NCBI RefSeq assembly: GCF_900111405.1
Contig: NZ_FOHJ01000004.1
Location: 1-64,000 of the forward strand
Source of the DNA: Salinibacillus kushneri
GTDB lineage: Bacteria > Bacillota > Bacilli > Bacillales > Alkalibacillaceae
Direction: 5' to 3'
DNA length: 64,000 bases
Below, piece after piece: positions 1 through 8,193 of the stretch (within the stretch, counting starts at the first letter, position 1; each line of letters opens with the position of its first letter). The notes beneath the pieces are model-generated. The model did no database searches. It was not told where the DNA came from and saw only the letters and a program-made list of their open reading frames with translations. The position numbers and the translations under genes were made by a program.

Positions 1-251
1 ACATCTTCAAGGGAATCTCCTGTTCTTACCTTATAGTTTATGACATCTAATTTAAATTGAACAGGATAATTCGTAGATGCTTTTTTAGTAGTCAAACCCT
101 GTTCCCCAAACTGTCGGAAAGCACTGACCCATTTTCTTATATTGGTTTTACTTCGAATTCCAAATCTTTTAGCCAAGGAAGCATATCCACCTTCTCCAGC
201 TAAATAAGCGTTAACTACATTTTGCTTAAATCCTTCATCATATTTGACCAC
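1..251 (-). CDS. IS150-type (IS3 family) transposase OrfA, 5' part
   Basis: The complement strand reads from a GTG at 251 out of the window with no stop: about 83 residues beginning VVKYDEGFKQNVVNAYL. The pattern is the N-terminal helix-turn-helix of IS150/IS3-type OrfA proteins: a basic helix, 'GEGGYASLAKRFGI' as the HTH turn, and the following 'RKWVSAF' helix. OrfA binds the terminal inverted repeats of its own element. GGGGTG lies about 8 bases upstream of the GTG and is itself inside a terminal hairpin. The orfB part and the other IS end lie outside the window, so intactness cannot be judged. Confidence 0.85.
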   Translation of the reverse strand, partial: MVKYDEGFKQNVVNAYLAGEGGYASLAKRFGIRSKTNIRKWVSAFRQFGEQGLTTKKASTNYPVQFKLDVINYKVRTGDSLED

Positions 252-305
252 AAAAAACACCCCAAAAGTTAGAATTAGTTCGTCTAACTTTTGGGGTGCA
301 CATCA
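252..305 (-). repeat. IS150-type terminal end with hairpin plus T-run
   Basis: A perfect 16-bp inverted repeat (258-273 with 283-298, 9-base loop) starts with the TGCACCCCAAAAGTTAGA tip typical of IS150-group ends. Read on the minus strand it is followed by six T (257-252) and then the transposase GTG at 251. The hairpin therefore looks like an intrinsic terminator and also buries the GGGGTG ribosome binding site, a known way for an IS to block transposase expression from outside transcription. The exact tip (about 300-305) and target duplication cannot be fixed without the other end. Confidence 0.8.
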
Positions 306-322
306 GTGTCAGTCCTTTTCAT

Positions 323-2914
323 TTAGCCAGCTCTTTCATGTAAGAACCCAGTTACACCATTTTCTCCTTGATCACCGTCTTCACCCTGGTCATCGCCTTC
401 ATCGGATCCATCGTCTTCATCTTGGCCACCGTCTTGCCCCTGGTCGCCGTCTTCACCTTGGCCGTTGCCTTGCCCCTGGTCGCCGCCTTCATCCTGGCCG
501 TTGCCTTGACCTTGGCCGTTGCCTTGACCTTGGCCGTTGCCTTCACCGGGGCCATTACCTTCACCAGGAAGCATATCCTCAATTGGATCTTCTTCCTCTT
601 TCGGAATCTCTATTTCTACACGCTTAGGCTCACTGCGGTTGTCAGCGTCATCTGTGTGAACTGCGGTAACTTCGAAAACAGCTTTTGAACCTGGTACAAT
701 ATCTGTTACTTTTAATTTTTTCTGTTGAGTATTTGTGATAACTTGCATGTCAGCATTTTTGGCACCAGCTTTTACTTCAAATTTAACTTTATCAGTGTCT
801 TCGTAACCCCAGCTTAGATTAATAGCCTTTTCTTTCTCGTTGTACTCAGCTTTCAAATCTGATACGGGGTCAAGCTGGTCATATTGTTCTGATACCTTTT
901 CAGGTTCATGACCTTTTACGAATAGTTCATGAACAATCTGTTCATCAGGGGTAAATTCACTTGGTAATTTCGCTGGTCGTGTGCCTTTCTCTACACCAAC
1001 CTCAACAACTGAATCAGGTTTTACGAAATCCTTTGTTTCTACATCCTCTGAAATATGCTGCATGACATCTTTAAACATTAACTTAGGTATATCATCTAAG
1101 TCGCCATTAAGGCTTTTATCTGTCTTAGGATAACCAGTCCATACAGATACAGTATAATTGGTTGTATAACCGTTGAACCAGGCATCCTGATTACCGTTCG
1201 TTGTACCCGTCTTACCTGCAAGTGGAAGACCTGATATATTGGCAGCAGTACCTGTACCGTATTGAAGAACATCTTTTAGCATATCCGTTATCATATAAGC
1301 GGTATGATCAGACATTGCTGCTTTCGGTTCTTCCTTAAAGCTAATTTCCTTATCACCAGCCACTACTTTTTTAACAGCATGTGGTTTATTGAAAATACCT
1401 TCATTTCCAAATGCAGAATAGGCACCAGCCATTTGTACTGTATTTGGTTCAATATGACCGCCAATGGCATCCGATTCATAGACACCTTCTTTAGGTATTG
1501 GGATTCCAAGATTACCAGCAAAGTCTGCTGCTTTATCTGTACCTACTTCCTGTAATGACTTCAAGGCCGGGATATTACGTGAGTATGCAAGATGGTAACG
1601 CATGCTATTCCACCCTTTGAAGGTATCATCCCAGTTAGTAACCTTATCACCAGTTGAATATTCATGAGGTTCATCATTAATTTGATAATACGTTGATTTA
1701 TTCTTGTATTCGATTAAAGGACCATAGTCCATAATCGGTTTCATGGTTGAACCTGGCTGGAAACCGTCTTGAAAGGCATAGTTAAAGTCGGTTCCAATTC
1801 CTTGTTTTCCATGAACGCCTCCGCCAATCGCCAGGATTTCACCAGTTTTTGTATCGACAACGGATAAAGCGGTTTGCAAGTCCTCATCTTCAAAGTAACC
1901 CTTAAATGGATTGTCATCTGAATCACTTAGTAAAAATTCTACACGTTTTTGTGCTTTTTGATCTAGTGTTGTATAAATTTTTAATCCATCCTGATAAATA
2001 TCTACTTCATCACCCATCTTTTGCTCGACTTCCTTGACTACCTTCTCCAGGAAGTCTCCATAGGCGATATCTGGTTCATAGTCTTCAACTACCATATCAC
2101 GAACGTGGACTTTTTTAGCTTCTTTAGCTTCTTTTTCAGAAATTTTTCCGTGCTGAACCATTAAATTCAACACAACATTTTTTCTTTTTTCAGCTCTGTC
2201 AGGATGCTTTGTTGGATCATACACGTTTGGAAGCTGTGGTATTCCAGCTAATAAAGCAGCCTCAGGTAATGTTAAATCATCAAGATTCTTTTTCCCAAAG
2301 TAAACTTCTGCTGCTTTGGCGACTCCATAAGTAGAGTTTCCGTAATGAATTTTATTTAAATACATGGTCAAAATATCATTCTTGGAATACTTTCTTTCTA
2401 ATTTCACTGCCAGCCATTGTTCCTGAACTTTTCTTTTGAGTTTCTTATCTTGTGATAAGAAGGCATTTTTAACTACCTGCTGGGTAATGGTACTTGCACC
2501 TTCAGCCCCGAATCCTTCTGTAATATTGGCCCATACAGCACCGCCTATTCGTCTGAAGTCAATTCCGAAATGTTCACGGAATCTGGCATCTTCTGTAGCA
2601 ATAACGGCATCCTCAAGAACCTGTGGAATATCACTATATTCTATTTTGGTTCGCTTTTGTGATCCTAAATCAGCAATAAGGTTTCCATCGCGATCATAAA
2701 TCTTTGAAGATAGGGGGTCGGATAAACTTGCTGCATCTAATGACGGAGCACCCGCTGCCCATACGATAAATGTACCTGCTACTCCTGCGAATAATACACC
2801 ACCAATAATGGCAAAAATAAGCAGGATTCGTTTCCAATTCCATTTCGACTTTCCTTGTTTATCTTTATTCTGCTGTTGACGTCGTTGCATACGAGATTGG
2901 CCTTGTTCTGCCAT
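323..2914 (-). CDS. ponA: Class A penicillin-binding protein 1A/1B
   Basis: Bifunctional peptidoglycan glycosyltransferase and DD-transpeptidase, 863 residues, anchored by one membrane helix (about residues 29-53) with a basic cytoplasmic start. The glycosyltransferase 51 domain carries the ATEDARFREHFG motif with its catalytic Glu near residue 108. The transpeptidase domain shows SxxK (GSTMKP, near 390), SRN and KTGTT (near 565). A fibronectin-III-like segment precedes an acidic Gly/Asn/Gln/Asp-rich tail from about residue 783. It starts 18 bases after recU, the same recU-ponA pair as in B. subtilis. GGGAGGAG precedes the ATG. The tail is made of short tandem repeats and probably varies in length between strains. 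Confidence 0.97.
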   Translation of the reverse strand: MAEQGQSRMQRRQQQNKDKQGKSKWNWKRILLIFAIIGGVLFAGVAGTFIVWAAGAPSLDAASLSDPLSSKIYDRDGNLIADLGSQKRTKIEYSDIPQVLEDAVIATEDARFREHFGIDFRRIGGAVWANITEGFGAEGASTITQQVVKNAFLSQDKKLKRKVQEQWLAVKLERKYSKNDILTMYLNKIHYGNSTYGVAKAAEVYFGKKNLDDLTLPEAALLAGIPQLPNVYDPTKHPDRAEKRKNVVLNLMVQHGKISEKEAKEAKKVHVRDMVVEDYEPDIAYGDFLEKVVKEVEQKMGDEVDIYQDGLKIYTTLDQKAQKRVEFLLSDSDDNPFKGYFEDEDLQTALSVVDTKTGEILAIGGGVHGKQGIGTDFNYAFQDGFQPGSTMKPIMDYGPLIEYKNKSTYYQINDEPHEYSTGDKVTNWDDTFKGWNSMRYHLAYSRNIPALKSLQEVGTDKAADFAGNLGIPIPKEGVYESDAIGGHIEPNTVQMAGAYSAFGNEGIFNKPHAVKKVVAGDKEISFKEEPKAAMSDHTAYMITDMLKDVLQYGTGTAANISGLPLAGKTGTTNGNQDAWFNGYTTNYTVSVWTGYPKTDKSLNGDLDDIPKLMFKDVMQHISEDVETKDFVKPDSVVEVGVEKGTRPAKLPSEFTPDEQIVHELFVKGHEPEKVSEQYDQLDPVSDLKAEYNEKEKAINLSWGYEDTDKVKFEVKAGAKNADMQVITNTQQKKLKVTDIVPGSKAVFEVTAVHTDDADNRSEPKRVEIEIPKEEEDPIEDMLPGEGNGPGEGNGQGQGNGQGQGNGQDEGGDQGQGNGQGEDGDQGQDGGQDEDDGSDEGDDQGEDGDQGENGVTGFLHERAG
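365..570 (-). repeat. Short in-frame tandem repeats coding the PonA tail
   Basis: Degenerate 18-base units (for example three consecutive copies around 495-545, reading GQGNGQ) encode the low-complexity Gly/Gln/Asn/Asp tail of PonA. This DNA is clearly richer in G and C than its surroundings. It also opens long spurious frames on both strands, which I do not regard as genes. Confidence 0.75.
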
Positions 2915-2932
2915 GATTATATCTCCTCCCGT

Positions 2933-3526
2933 CTATAAATAGACCTGTTCAATGACTTTTAAGTAGTCTACCTTTGCCTGTAAGCTAAAGGGAATTTTAA
3001 AGCCATGTTCCTTTATATCGTTAATTGGAATCGATTTTCTGCCTCCTTGAAATTGCCGGTCCCAATAGGGGAAAAATTGCTCTGCAGGAAGCAAAAAAGA
3101 TTCATCCTGATTTTCAAAGCGAATAATAAGAAAGCAGATTCCATTGTGTTCAACAACGGACTTCATATGATCTACTTGGTGCTGGTGGATATTGGCTAAT
3201 GGAAAAGATGTTCGACTTCGTGTTTCTTTGGCTTCAAAATCAATATATCTTCCTTTGTAAAGGCCGTTATAATCCGTCGTAGATGCTTGTTTAAAATAGG
3301 CCTCACGAATTACTGCAGCACTTCGTTTTGGATAATCTACCTGAACGATTTGTACAGGAGTAGGTTTTTTGTGAACTACTGCAATATTCCATTCCAAATA
3401 ATAATGATTCGTCTCATTAATGTCATTTTCGAGGGTCATGCCCCGCTTTCCAAAATTTGTCGGGTTATTTAATGTATTTTTGGATTGGTTTGTTGTCATC
3501 CTTTTCTTTCCATTTGGATAGTGCAT
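2933..3526 (-). CDS. recU: Holliday junction resolvase RecU
   Basis: Endonuclease that cuts four-way DNA junctions during recombination and chromosome segregation; 197 residues, the usual size. The N-terminal 'HYPNGKK', 'NFGKRGMTLE' and the core 'YPKRSAAVIREAYFK' are characteristic. The restriction-like active site is visible as TTDYNGLYKGRYIDFEAKE (D-x-E-x-K). The ATG at 3526 follows GGGGAGGATTTT. It is the first gene of the recU-ponA pair and is divergent from yppC. Confidence 0.97.
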   Translation of the reverse strand: MHYPNGKKRMTTNQSKNTLNNPTNFGKRGMTLENDINETNHYYLEWNIAVVHKKPTPVQIVQVDYPKRSAAVIREAYFKQASTTDYNGLYKGRYIDFEAKETRSRTSFPLANIHQHQVDHMKSVVEHNGICFLIIRFENQDESFLLPAEQFFPYWDRQFQGGRKSIPINDIKEHGFKIPFSLQAKVDYLKVIEQVYL

Positions 3527-3622
3527 AAAATCCTCCCCTATATGGCAGTATCATACCAAATTTTGCGTGAAATGGGTATGAAAATGATAAAAATAATTTT
3601 AAAAGTGGAAGGGAAGCCCTTT

Positions 3623-4567
3623 ATGAATGATTCTAAAATGATCAACAAAATAAAAATACAAACAGAGAAAATGAACATCAATAACATTAAAAGAACTAAT
3701 GCCTATTTATATTTTTTTGATGATTATCCGGAAATCAAGTGGTCTTTCTTGGCAAGTATGGTTTCCCGTAATGCAGGCTGGAATATGACAGATTTAAAAA
3801 CCGATACATATCAAAAATTGCTATCAATAAAAATGGTTCGTTATTTATTTATGACCTATGAAAGAGCAAATTGGTTTATATTTAGTGATGCGTATCCGCA
3901 GCTACTCATCTATCACTTTTCCATTATGCAAAAGCAACCATTATTTCATTTATTAAAGTACTTTTATGTTTCTACGTTTATGATAGACGAATGGATGCAT
4001 TTTTGGTTACATAAAAATAAAAATCGTTTATTGTATGCTCAGATTATAAATGAACAAAATCTAATTCAAAAGCCTGTAATAGAAGAACCTTTTTTTAAGT
4101 GGAGGGTCTTTCATAATATTCCTTATTTACTACAGGAAAAAATTCATTTAAATGCGGTATTATTTCCAACGCTTTCAGGTTCATTATATGGCTTGTCTAT
4201 TAAAAAGTTTACTGATGTTACAGAAAGAATTAATACAGGAAAAAAATTAGCATCGATTTTATTTGACGAGCGTTTGTATCAAGAATTTTTAGCCTTTGCT
4301 AAAAAGGTATATCCAGACGGAACAAGAAGGGAATATGAACAATTTTTAAAAAAGAAGTACATCACAGCTGATCACTTAGAAGAGATTTACCCTAATATTA
4401 CGCATGAAAACAAATATAGAGAGGATTGGTATGAACCCAAAAACTTTCTATCTGTGTGGTGGAAGAAGGATATGGTTCAGCCTCAGCCTATAGGAGATAG
4501 GTTTTATAAAAAAAGAAGGACAATTGAAAAAATTTCAGGATTAACGGGAATACTTAAAAATGGCTGA
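3623..4567 (+). CDS. yppC: DUF2515 protein, YppC family
   Basis: About 314 residues when started at the ATG at 3623, which has GGAAGGGAAG seven bases upstream; the open frame extends further 5' but that part overlaps the recU start and lacks a good site. The protein has 'WSFLASMVSRNAGWNMTDLK' and a conserved acidic/aromatic body characteristic of the DUF2515 family next to recU in Bacillaceae. No catalytic motif or membrane helix is obvious. Function unknown; the identification rests on family resemblance plus the conserved neighbourhood. Confidence 0.85.
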   Translation: MNDSKMINKIKIQTEKMNINNIKRTNAYLYFFDDYPEIKWSFLASMVSRNAGWNMTDLKTDTYQKLLSIKMVRYLFMTYERANWFIFSDAYPQLLIYHFSIMQKQPLFHLLKYFYVSTFMIDEWMHFWLHKNKNRLLYAQIINEQNLIQKPVIEEPFFKWRVFHNIPYLLQEKIHLNAVLFPTLSGSLYGLSIKKFTDVTERINTGKKLASILFDERLYQEFLAFAKKVYPDGTRREYEQFLKKKYITADHLEEIYPNITHENKYREDWYEPKNFLSVWWKKDMVQPQPIGDRFYKKRRTIEKISGLTGILKNG

Positions 4568-4601
4568 TAAATTGTAAGTCATACAATATACCAGCCATTT
4601 T
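4557..4601. terminator. Bidirectional terminator between yppC and sspM
   Basis: AAAATGGCTG (4557-4566) pairs with CAGCCATTTT (4592-4601), with an inner ATTGT/ACAAT pair. Runs of T or A on both sides suit termination of yppC and of the convergent sspM. Confidence 0.75.
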
Positions 4602-4611
4602 ATATTTCTCA

Positions 4612-4728
4612 TTAAGTAGATGGCCGATTTGGTCCATCCAATTTAGGATTCCCGTCACCTTTCCAGCCTTTTCGTGTTGGTTTTTCTTCTACTGGCTTAC
4701 GACTCTTTTGATTATCCTTTTTACTCAT
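4612..4728 (-). CDS. sspM: Small acid-soluble spore protein SspM-like
   Basis: A 38-residue basic protein starting MSKKDNQKSRK and ending with GPNRPST, the same ending as B. subtilis SspM. An AGGAGGGTTTC site sits directly upstream of the ATG. Position also agrees: sspM follows recU-yppC in B. subtilis. Minor SASPs of this type are made late in the forespore. The middle (PTRKGWKGDGNPK) differs from B. subtilis, so the call leans on the C-terminus, size and location. Confidence 0.75.
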   Translation of the reverse strand: MSKKDNQKSRKPVEEKPTRKGWKGDGNPKLDGPNRPST

Positions 4729-4898
4729 CAGAAACCCTCCTTAATTATAGTTTGAAACATGTCGATAAAACTATACTTCCTTTGAATTAAATCGAAACCT
4801 TTGTAACATTTCTTCTTTCTTTGTCGGACACAAAGGATATAAAGGAATATGGCAGAAAGATTTAAAGTAAGTGCCAATTTTAAAGGAGGCGTTAGAGG

Positions 4899-5201
4899 AT
4901 GAGCGTTGCCTATAAAGGTGAGAAAGCGGAAAATAAAGTGAGTGGATATGAATTAGACAAGATATTGAATAAAGCAGAAGAAAAGCTTAAGGTATTGGAG
5001 GAACAAGTAGGGGGCCAAGTGAATCGCGAAGTTAAGGAACACCTTTATAAAACAGGAAGAAATATGAAGTCATTACCTTTAGAATTATTCGTGATTTATG
5101 ATAAGTTCGATGAAAAAAATCCGATTAGTGAAAAAAGAAGTTCTAAACGAGTTCGAGCTTTCCCATTCTTAGCAAGGTTTGCACAATGGGTGAAAATGTA
5201 G
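4899..5201 (+). CDS. Conserved hypothetical protein at the yppD position
   Basis: 100 residues, ATG after AAAGGAGGCGTTAGAGG. It is charged and helical in the first half (two Glu/Lys-rich stretches, 'ILNKAEEKLKVLEEQVGG') and ends in a hydrophobic patch 'FPFLARFAQWVKM'. There is no signal peptide or known motif. It lies 30 bases upstream of yppE and probably shares its transcript; yppD occupies this slot in B. subtilis, but I cannot confirm orthology. Function unknown. Confidence 0.75.
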   Translation: MSVAYKGEKAENKVSGYELDKILNKAEEKLKVLEEQVGGQVNREVKEHLYKTGRNMKSLPLELFVIYDKFDEKNPISEKRSSKRVRAFPFLARFAQWVKM

Positions 5202-5231
5202 AAAAAACGTGTTAAAGTGTAAGGAAAAAGG

Positions 5232-5585
5232 ATGTTTAAAATGCCAGAACACTTACACGATATCATCAATCAAATTTATAAAAACCTATTGGAAAAAAGC
5301 TTAAAACGGTATGAAGCTGGAAATAAAGTGGATCGGAAGGACCTGGATGAATTTGAACGTGTTAAGGAAGAAACAGCGCCAATATTTGAACTGATTACTG
5401 AGTGGGAGCAAGAAGTTACAGAAAATATGGCAAACTTAAATGTTATGCCAAATCAAGTAGAAAATACTAAAGATAATATGGAGCTTTTGTTGCTGCACAG
5501 CTATTATATTGATGTTCGAAGGAAACGGTTTATGGAGTTATACCACTCCATCGATTATATAATGAATCGTATTTTAAATGATTAA
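5232..5585 (+). CDS. yppE: DUF1798 protein YppE
   Basis: 117 residues of an all-helical, acidic protein like B. subtilis YppE (DUF1798). The spacing of charged residues and the closing 'LLLHSYYIDVRRKRFMELYHSIDYIM' helix are the recognisable features. Start may be 5232 or the ATG at 5241; both have AAGG-type sites. No enzyme motif is present and the role is unknown. Confidence 0.8.
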   Translation: MFKMPEHLHDIINQIYKNLLEKSLKRYEAGNKVDRKDLDEFERVKEETAPIFELITEWEQEVTENMANLNVMPNQVENTKDNMELLLLHSYYIDVRRKRFMELYHSIDYIMNRILND

Positions 5586-5598
5586 GAGTTCCTCATGA

Positions 5599-6087
<489 letters not shown>

Positions 6088-6094
6088 TGTACAT

Positions 6095-6125
6095 ACCTCT
6101 TGTTTTACAACAGGAGGTTTTTTTA
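6095..6125 (+). terminator. Terminator after cdd
   Basis: ACCTCTTGTT and AACAGGAGGT form a near-perfect stem around a short loop, followed by seven T. Confidence 0.8.
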
Positions 6126-6236
6126 GGCCGTCGTACATATTTAGATTTATAGAAAGATTTAGGTTGATGACTTAGTACATGTCTCCTTTTTCAATAATAT
6201 AGTGGTAGTGTAGAGTTTAAGAAAGGGGAGGATATT

Positions 6237-6593
6237 GTGCATCATCGTCATCATCATAAAGGATGTCATCCAATGGGTATAAGCCCGGCTCAGAATGCCG
6301 TTAGTCCAGCTCAAAATATTGTTTATCCTACAAAGCACTGCGTAAAGAACAATTTTATACCCCATGAAGTAAATCATATTCATCCAACTCATACAACAGT
6401 TATGAATCATCATTTAGTTAACAATAAACACTTCTATCCTCAAACACAGTCTGTTCAGAGCAACGTACAATCACAACAGACGAATATGGGACCAGGATTA
6501 CCTAATATGGTGTCACCCGCTTCAATGGGACCAGGAGGACCAAATGCCGTATCACCAGCATCAATGAATAAACATCATTATAAAGGCTGCTAA
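6237..6593 (+). CDS. cotD: Spore coat protein CotD-like
   Basis: 118 residues starting at a GTG after AAAGGGGAGG. The protein is rich in His, Asn, Gln, Met and Pro: it opens with MHHRHHHKGCHP, has repeated 'SPAQN' and 'MGPG..PN.VSPASM' units, and ends with 'HHYKGC'. This composition and the CxP-N-V-xP pattern match CotD, an inner spore coat protein. cotD also precedes ypsA-gpsB in B. subtilis. The 3' half contains a short internal duplication (MGPGLPNMVSPAS / MGPGGPNAVSPAS). Confidence 0.88.
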   Translation: MHHRHHHKGCHPMGISPAQNAVSPAQNIVYPTKHCVKNNFIPHEVNHIHPTHTTVMNHHLVNNKHFYPQTQSVQSNVQSQQTNMGPGLPNMVSPASMGPGGPNAVSPASMNKHHYKGC

Positions 6594-6599
6594 AGAACA

Positions 6600-6622
6600 G
6601 GGAGGGTTTCGGCCCTCCTCTT
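6600..6622 (+). terminator. Possible terminator after cotD
   Basis: GGAGGG (6601-6606) and CCCTCC (6613-6618) form a compact hairpin with a TTTCGG loop, but the T-run that follows is poor. Confidence 0.5.
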
Positions 6623-6638
6623 AAAATGGAGAGATTTA

Positions 6639-7190
6639 ATGAAAAATTTAATGATTACGGGTTATAAACCTATGGAATTAAACATATTTAATATGAATGA
6701 CAAGCGTATTTTCTTTATTAAAGAAACGATTAAGAAGCGTTTAATCCCTTTAATAGAAGAAGGAATCGAATGGATATTGATTTCAGGACAGTCAGGAGTA
6801 GAACTTTGGGCAGGAGAGGTTGTACTTGAATTAAAGACACAATATGATATAAAGCTTGCCGTCATTACACCATTTTTAAATCAGGAACATGTATGGAAAG
6901 AAGATCAACAGACTCTTTATCAATCCATTATTGGACAAGCGGACTTTTTTCAATCACTGGTTCAAAAAGAATATGAAGGCCCATACCAATTTCGAATGAA
7001 AGATCGCTGGTTTTTAGAAAAAAGTGACGCCTGTTTAATGCTCTATGATCAGGAGCAAGAAGGATCTCCGCTGTATTTTTTACGTGAGGCTGAGAATCGA
7101 AAAGGAGATTTTCCGATTTTCTTTATTCAATCCTATGATTTGGAAGAAACCGTTCGGGAAATTCAGGAAGATTTAAGTGATTTTACATAG
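6639..7190 (+). CDS. ypsA: SLOG-family protein YpsA (DUF1273)
   Basis: 183 residues of the YpsA family, a Rossmann-like SLOG fold protein linked in B. subtilis and Staphylococcus to cell division together with GpsB. Visible features are 'MITGYKPMELNIF' at the start, 'WILISGQSGVELWAGEVVLEL' as the glycine-rich nucleotide-binding loop, and 'KSDACLMLYDQEQEGSP' near the end. It lies directly upstream of gpsB, the conserved pairing. Confidence 0.95.
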   Translation: MKNLMITGYKPMELNIFNMNDKRIFFIKETIKKRLIPLIEEGIEWILISGQSGVELWAGEVVLELKTQYDIKLAVITPFLNQEHVWKEDQQTLYQSIIGQADFFQSLVQKEYEGPYQFRMKDRWFLEKSDACLMLYDQEQEGSPLYFLREAENRKGDFPIFFIQSYDLEETVREIQEDLSDFT

Positions 7191-7268
7191 GATTCTTAAA
7201 TTGAAAATTGACATTTACGCTGTAATTTGAAAGAATATGATTGAACTGTATGTTGTGGGGTGAATATA

Positions 7269-7568
7269 ATGGCAGAACGTGTACAATTAACAACAAAGGA
7301 AATCTTGGAGAAAGATTTCAAAACAGCGATTAGAGGCTATAACCAGGAAGAAGTAGATCAGTTTTTAGATATTGTTATTCAGGATTATGAAGCATTACAA
7401 AATGAAATTGAACGACTTACCCAAGAAAATCAGCGGTTAAAAGGTGGACAAAATGGAAAAACTAGAGTAAGACAAACTCAAGCTGCAACCGCTAATGTGA
7501 ATTATGATGTATTAAAGCGCTTGTCTAACTTAGAAAAAGCTGTATTTGGAAATAAGTATGCTGATTAA
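7269..7568 (+). CDS. gpsB: Cell division regulator GpsB
   Basis: DivIVA-like cytoplasmic protein that links division to PonA-type penicillin-binding proteins. 99 residues from the ATG at 7269; a GTG at 7260 is in frame but overlaps the GTGGGGTG ribosome site, so the ATG is preferred. The N-terminal membrane-binding motif 'KEILEKDFKTAIRGYNQEEVDQFLD', a coiled coil to about residue 60 and the C-terminal 'YDVLKRLSNLEKAVFG' trimerisation helix are all present. Confidence 0.96.
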   Translation: MAERVQLTTKEILEKDFKTAIRGYNQEEVDQFLDIVIQDYEALQNEIERLTQENQRLKGGQNGKTRVRQTQAATANVNYDVLKRLSNLEKAVFGNKYAD

Positions 7569-7642
7569 ATTGGTAAATATTGCGATTTGCAAAATAGTGG
7601 AATCATGTTATAATTCTAAGTCCATGACATAAGTGGAGTGAA

Positions 7643-8045
7643 AAATGAATGTTCGGGTAATCGCTGCATGACAAAAGTCTGCAGAGGAAAGTCCATGCTC
7701 GCACAAGCTGAGATGCTTGTAGTGTTTGTGCCTGACGAAAACATAAGTCAGGGTAGCCACAGGGCTAACGGCAGGGAAAATACCTAAGTTCACTTGAATA
7801 GGGTATGATTACCTTTAAAGTGCCACAGGGACGAATTTAACTAGAAATAGTTGAAGTGGAACGCGGTAAACCCCGCAAGCGAGCAACCCAAATGATGGTA
7901 GGGGCACTCTCCAGGAGGGAAATGAACCAAGGGAGGGACAAGCAATTAAGATTGCTTGTAGATAGATGATTACCACCGGAGTACAAGACTTTGACAGTCG
8001 TTATGAGTACAAAGGGACAAAACATGGCTTACAGAACATTCATTT
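7643..8045 (+). ncRNA. rnpB: RNase P RNA, class B
   Basis: About 403 nucleotides, the length of B. subtilis RNase P RNA. Helix P1 closes the molecule: AAATGAATGTTC (7643-7654) pairs with GAACATTCATTT (8034-8045). Universal core blocks are clear: GAGGAAAGTCCATGCTCGCAC, AGTGCCACAG, GTGGAACGCGGTAAACCCC, and the 3' ACAAAACATGGCTTACAG. Its position between gpsB and ypsC matches B. subtilis. Short open frames across this region are not genes. Confidence 0.98.
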
Positions 8046-8074
8046 CGTCAATTTCACGATTTAATTTTGAGAAC

Positions 8075-8115
8075 AAGCCTTTTCTAAGCATTAACGGTTT
8101 AGAAAGGGCTTTTTA
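8075..8115 (+). terminator. Terminator of rnpB
   Basis: AAGCCTTTTCTA (8075-8086) pairs with TAGAAAGGGCTT (8100-8111), followed by T-rich DNA. Confidence 0.85.
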
Positions 8116-8193
8116 TTTTACATACGATTATAGATTTAATGAGTGCATGAAAAGAGCAAAAAATCAAACAATAGAGGAAGGAAGACTTTAACT

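Noticed and set aside
244-688. Open frames on both strands opposite or within the PonA tail, with His/Leu/Arg-rich or Val/Ala-rich products
   Set aside because: They arise from the short tandem repeats coding the PonA tail; no ribosome sites and no natural composition.
7608-8191. Several 60-70 codon frames across the rnpB region
   Set aside because: The DNA encodes RNase P RNA with clear helix P1 and conserved core; the frames are incidental.
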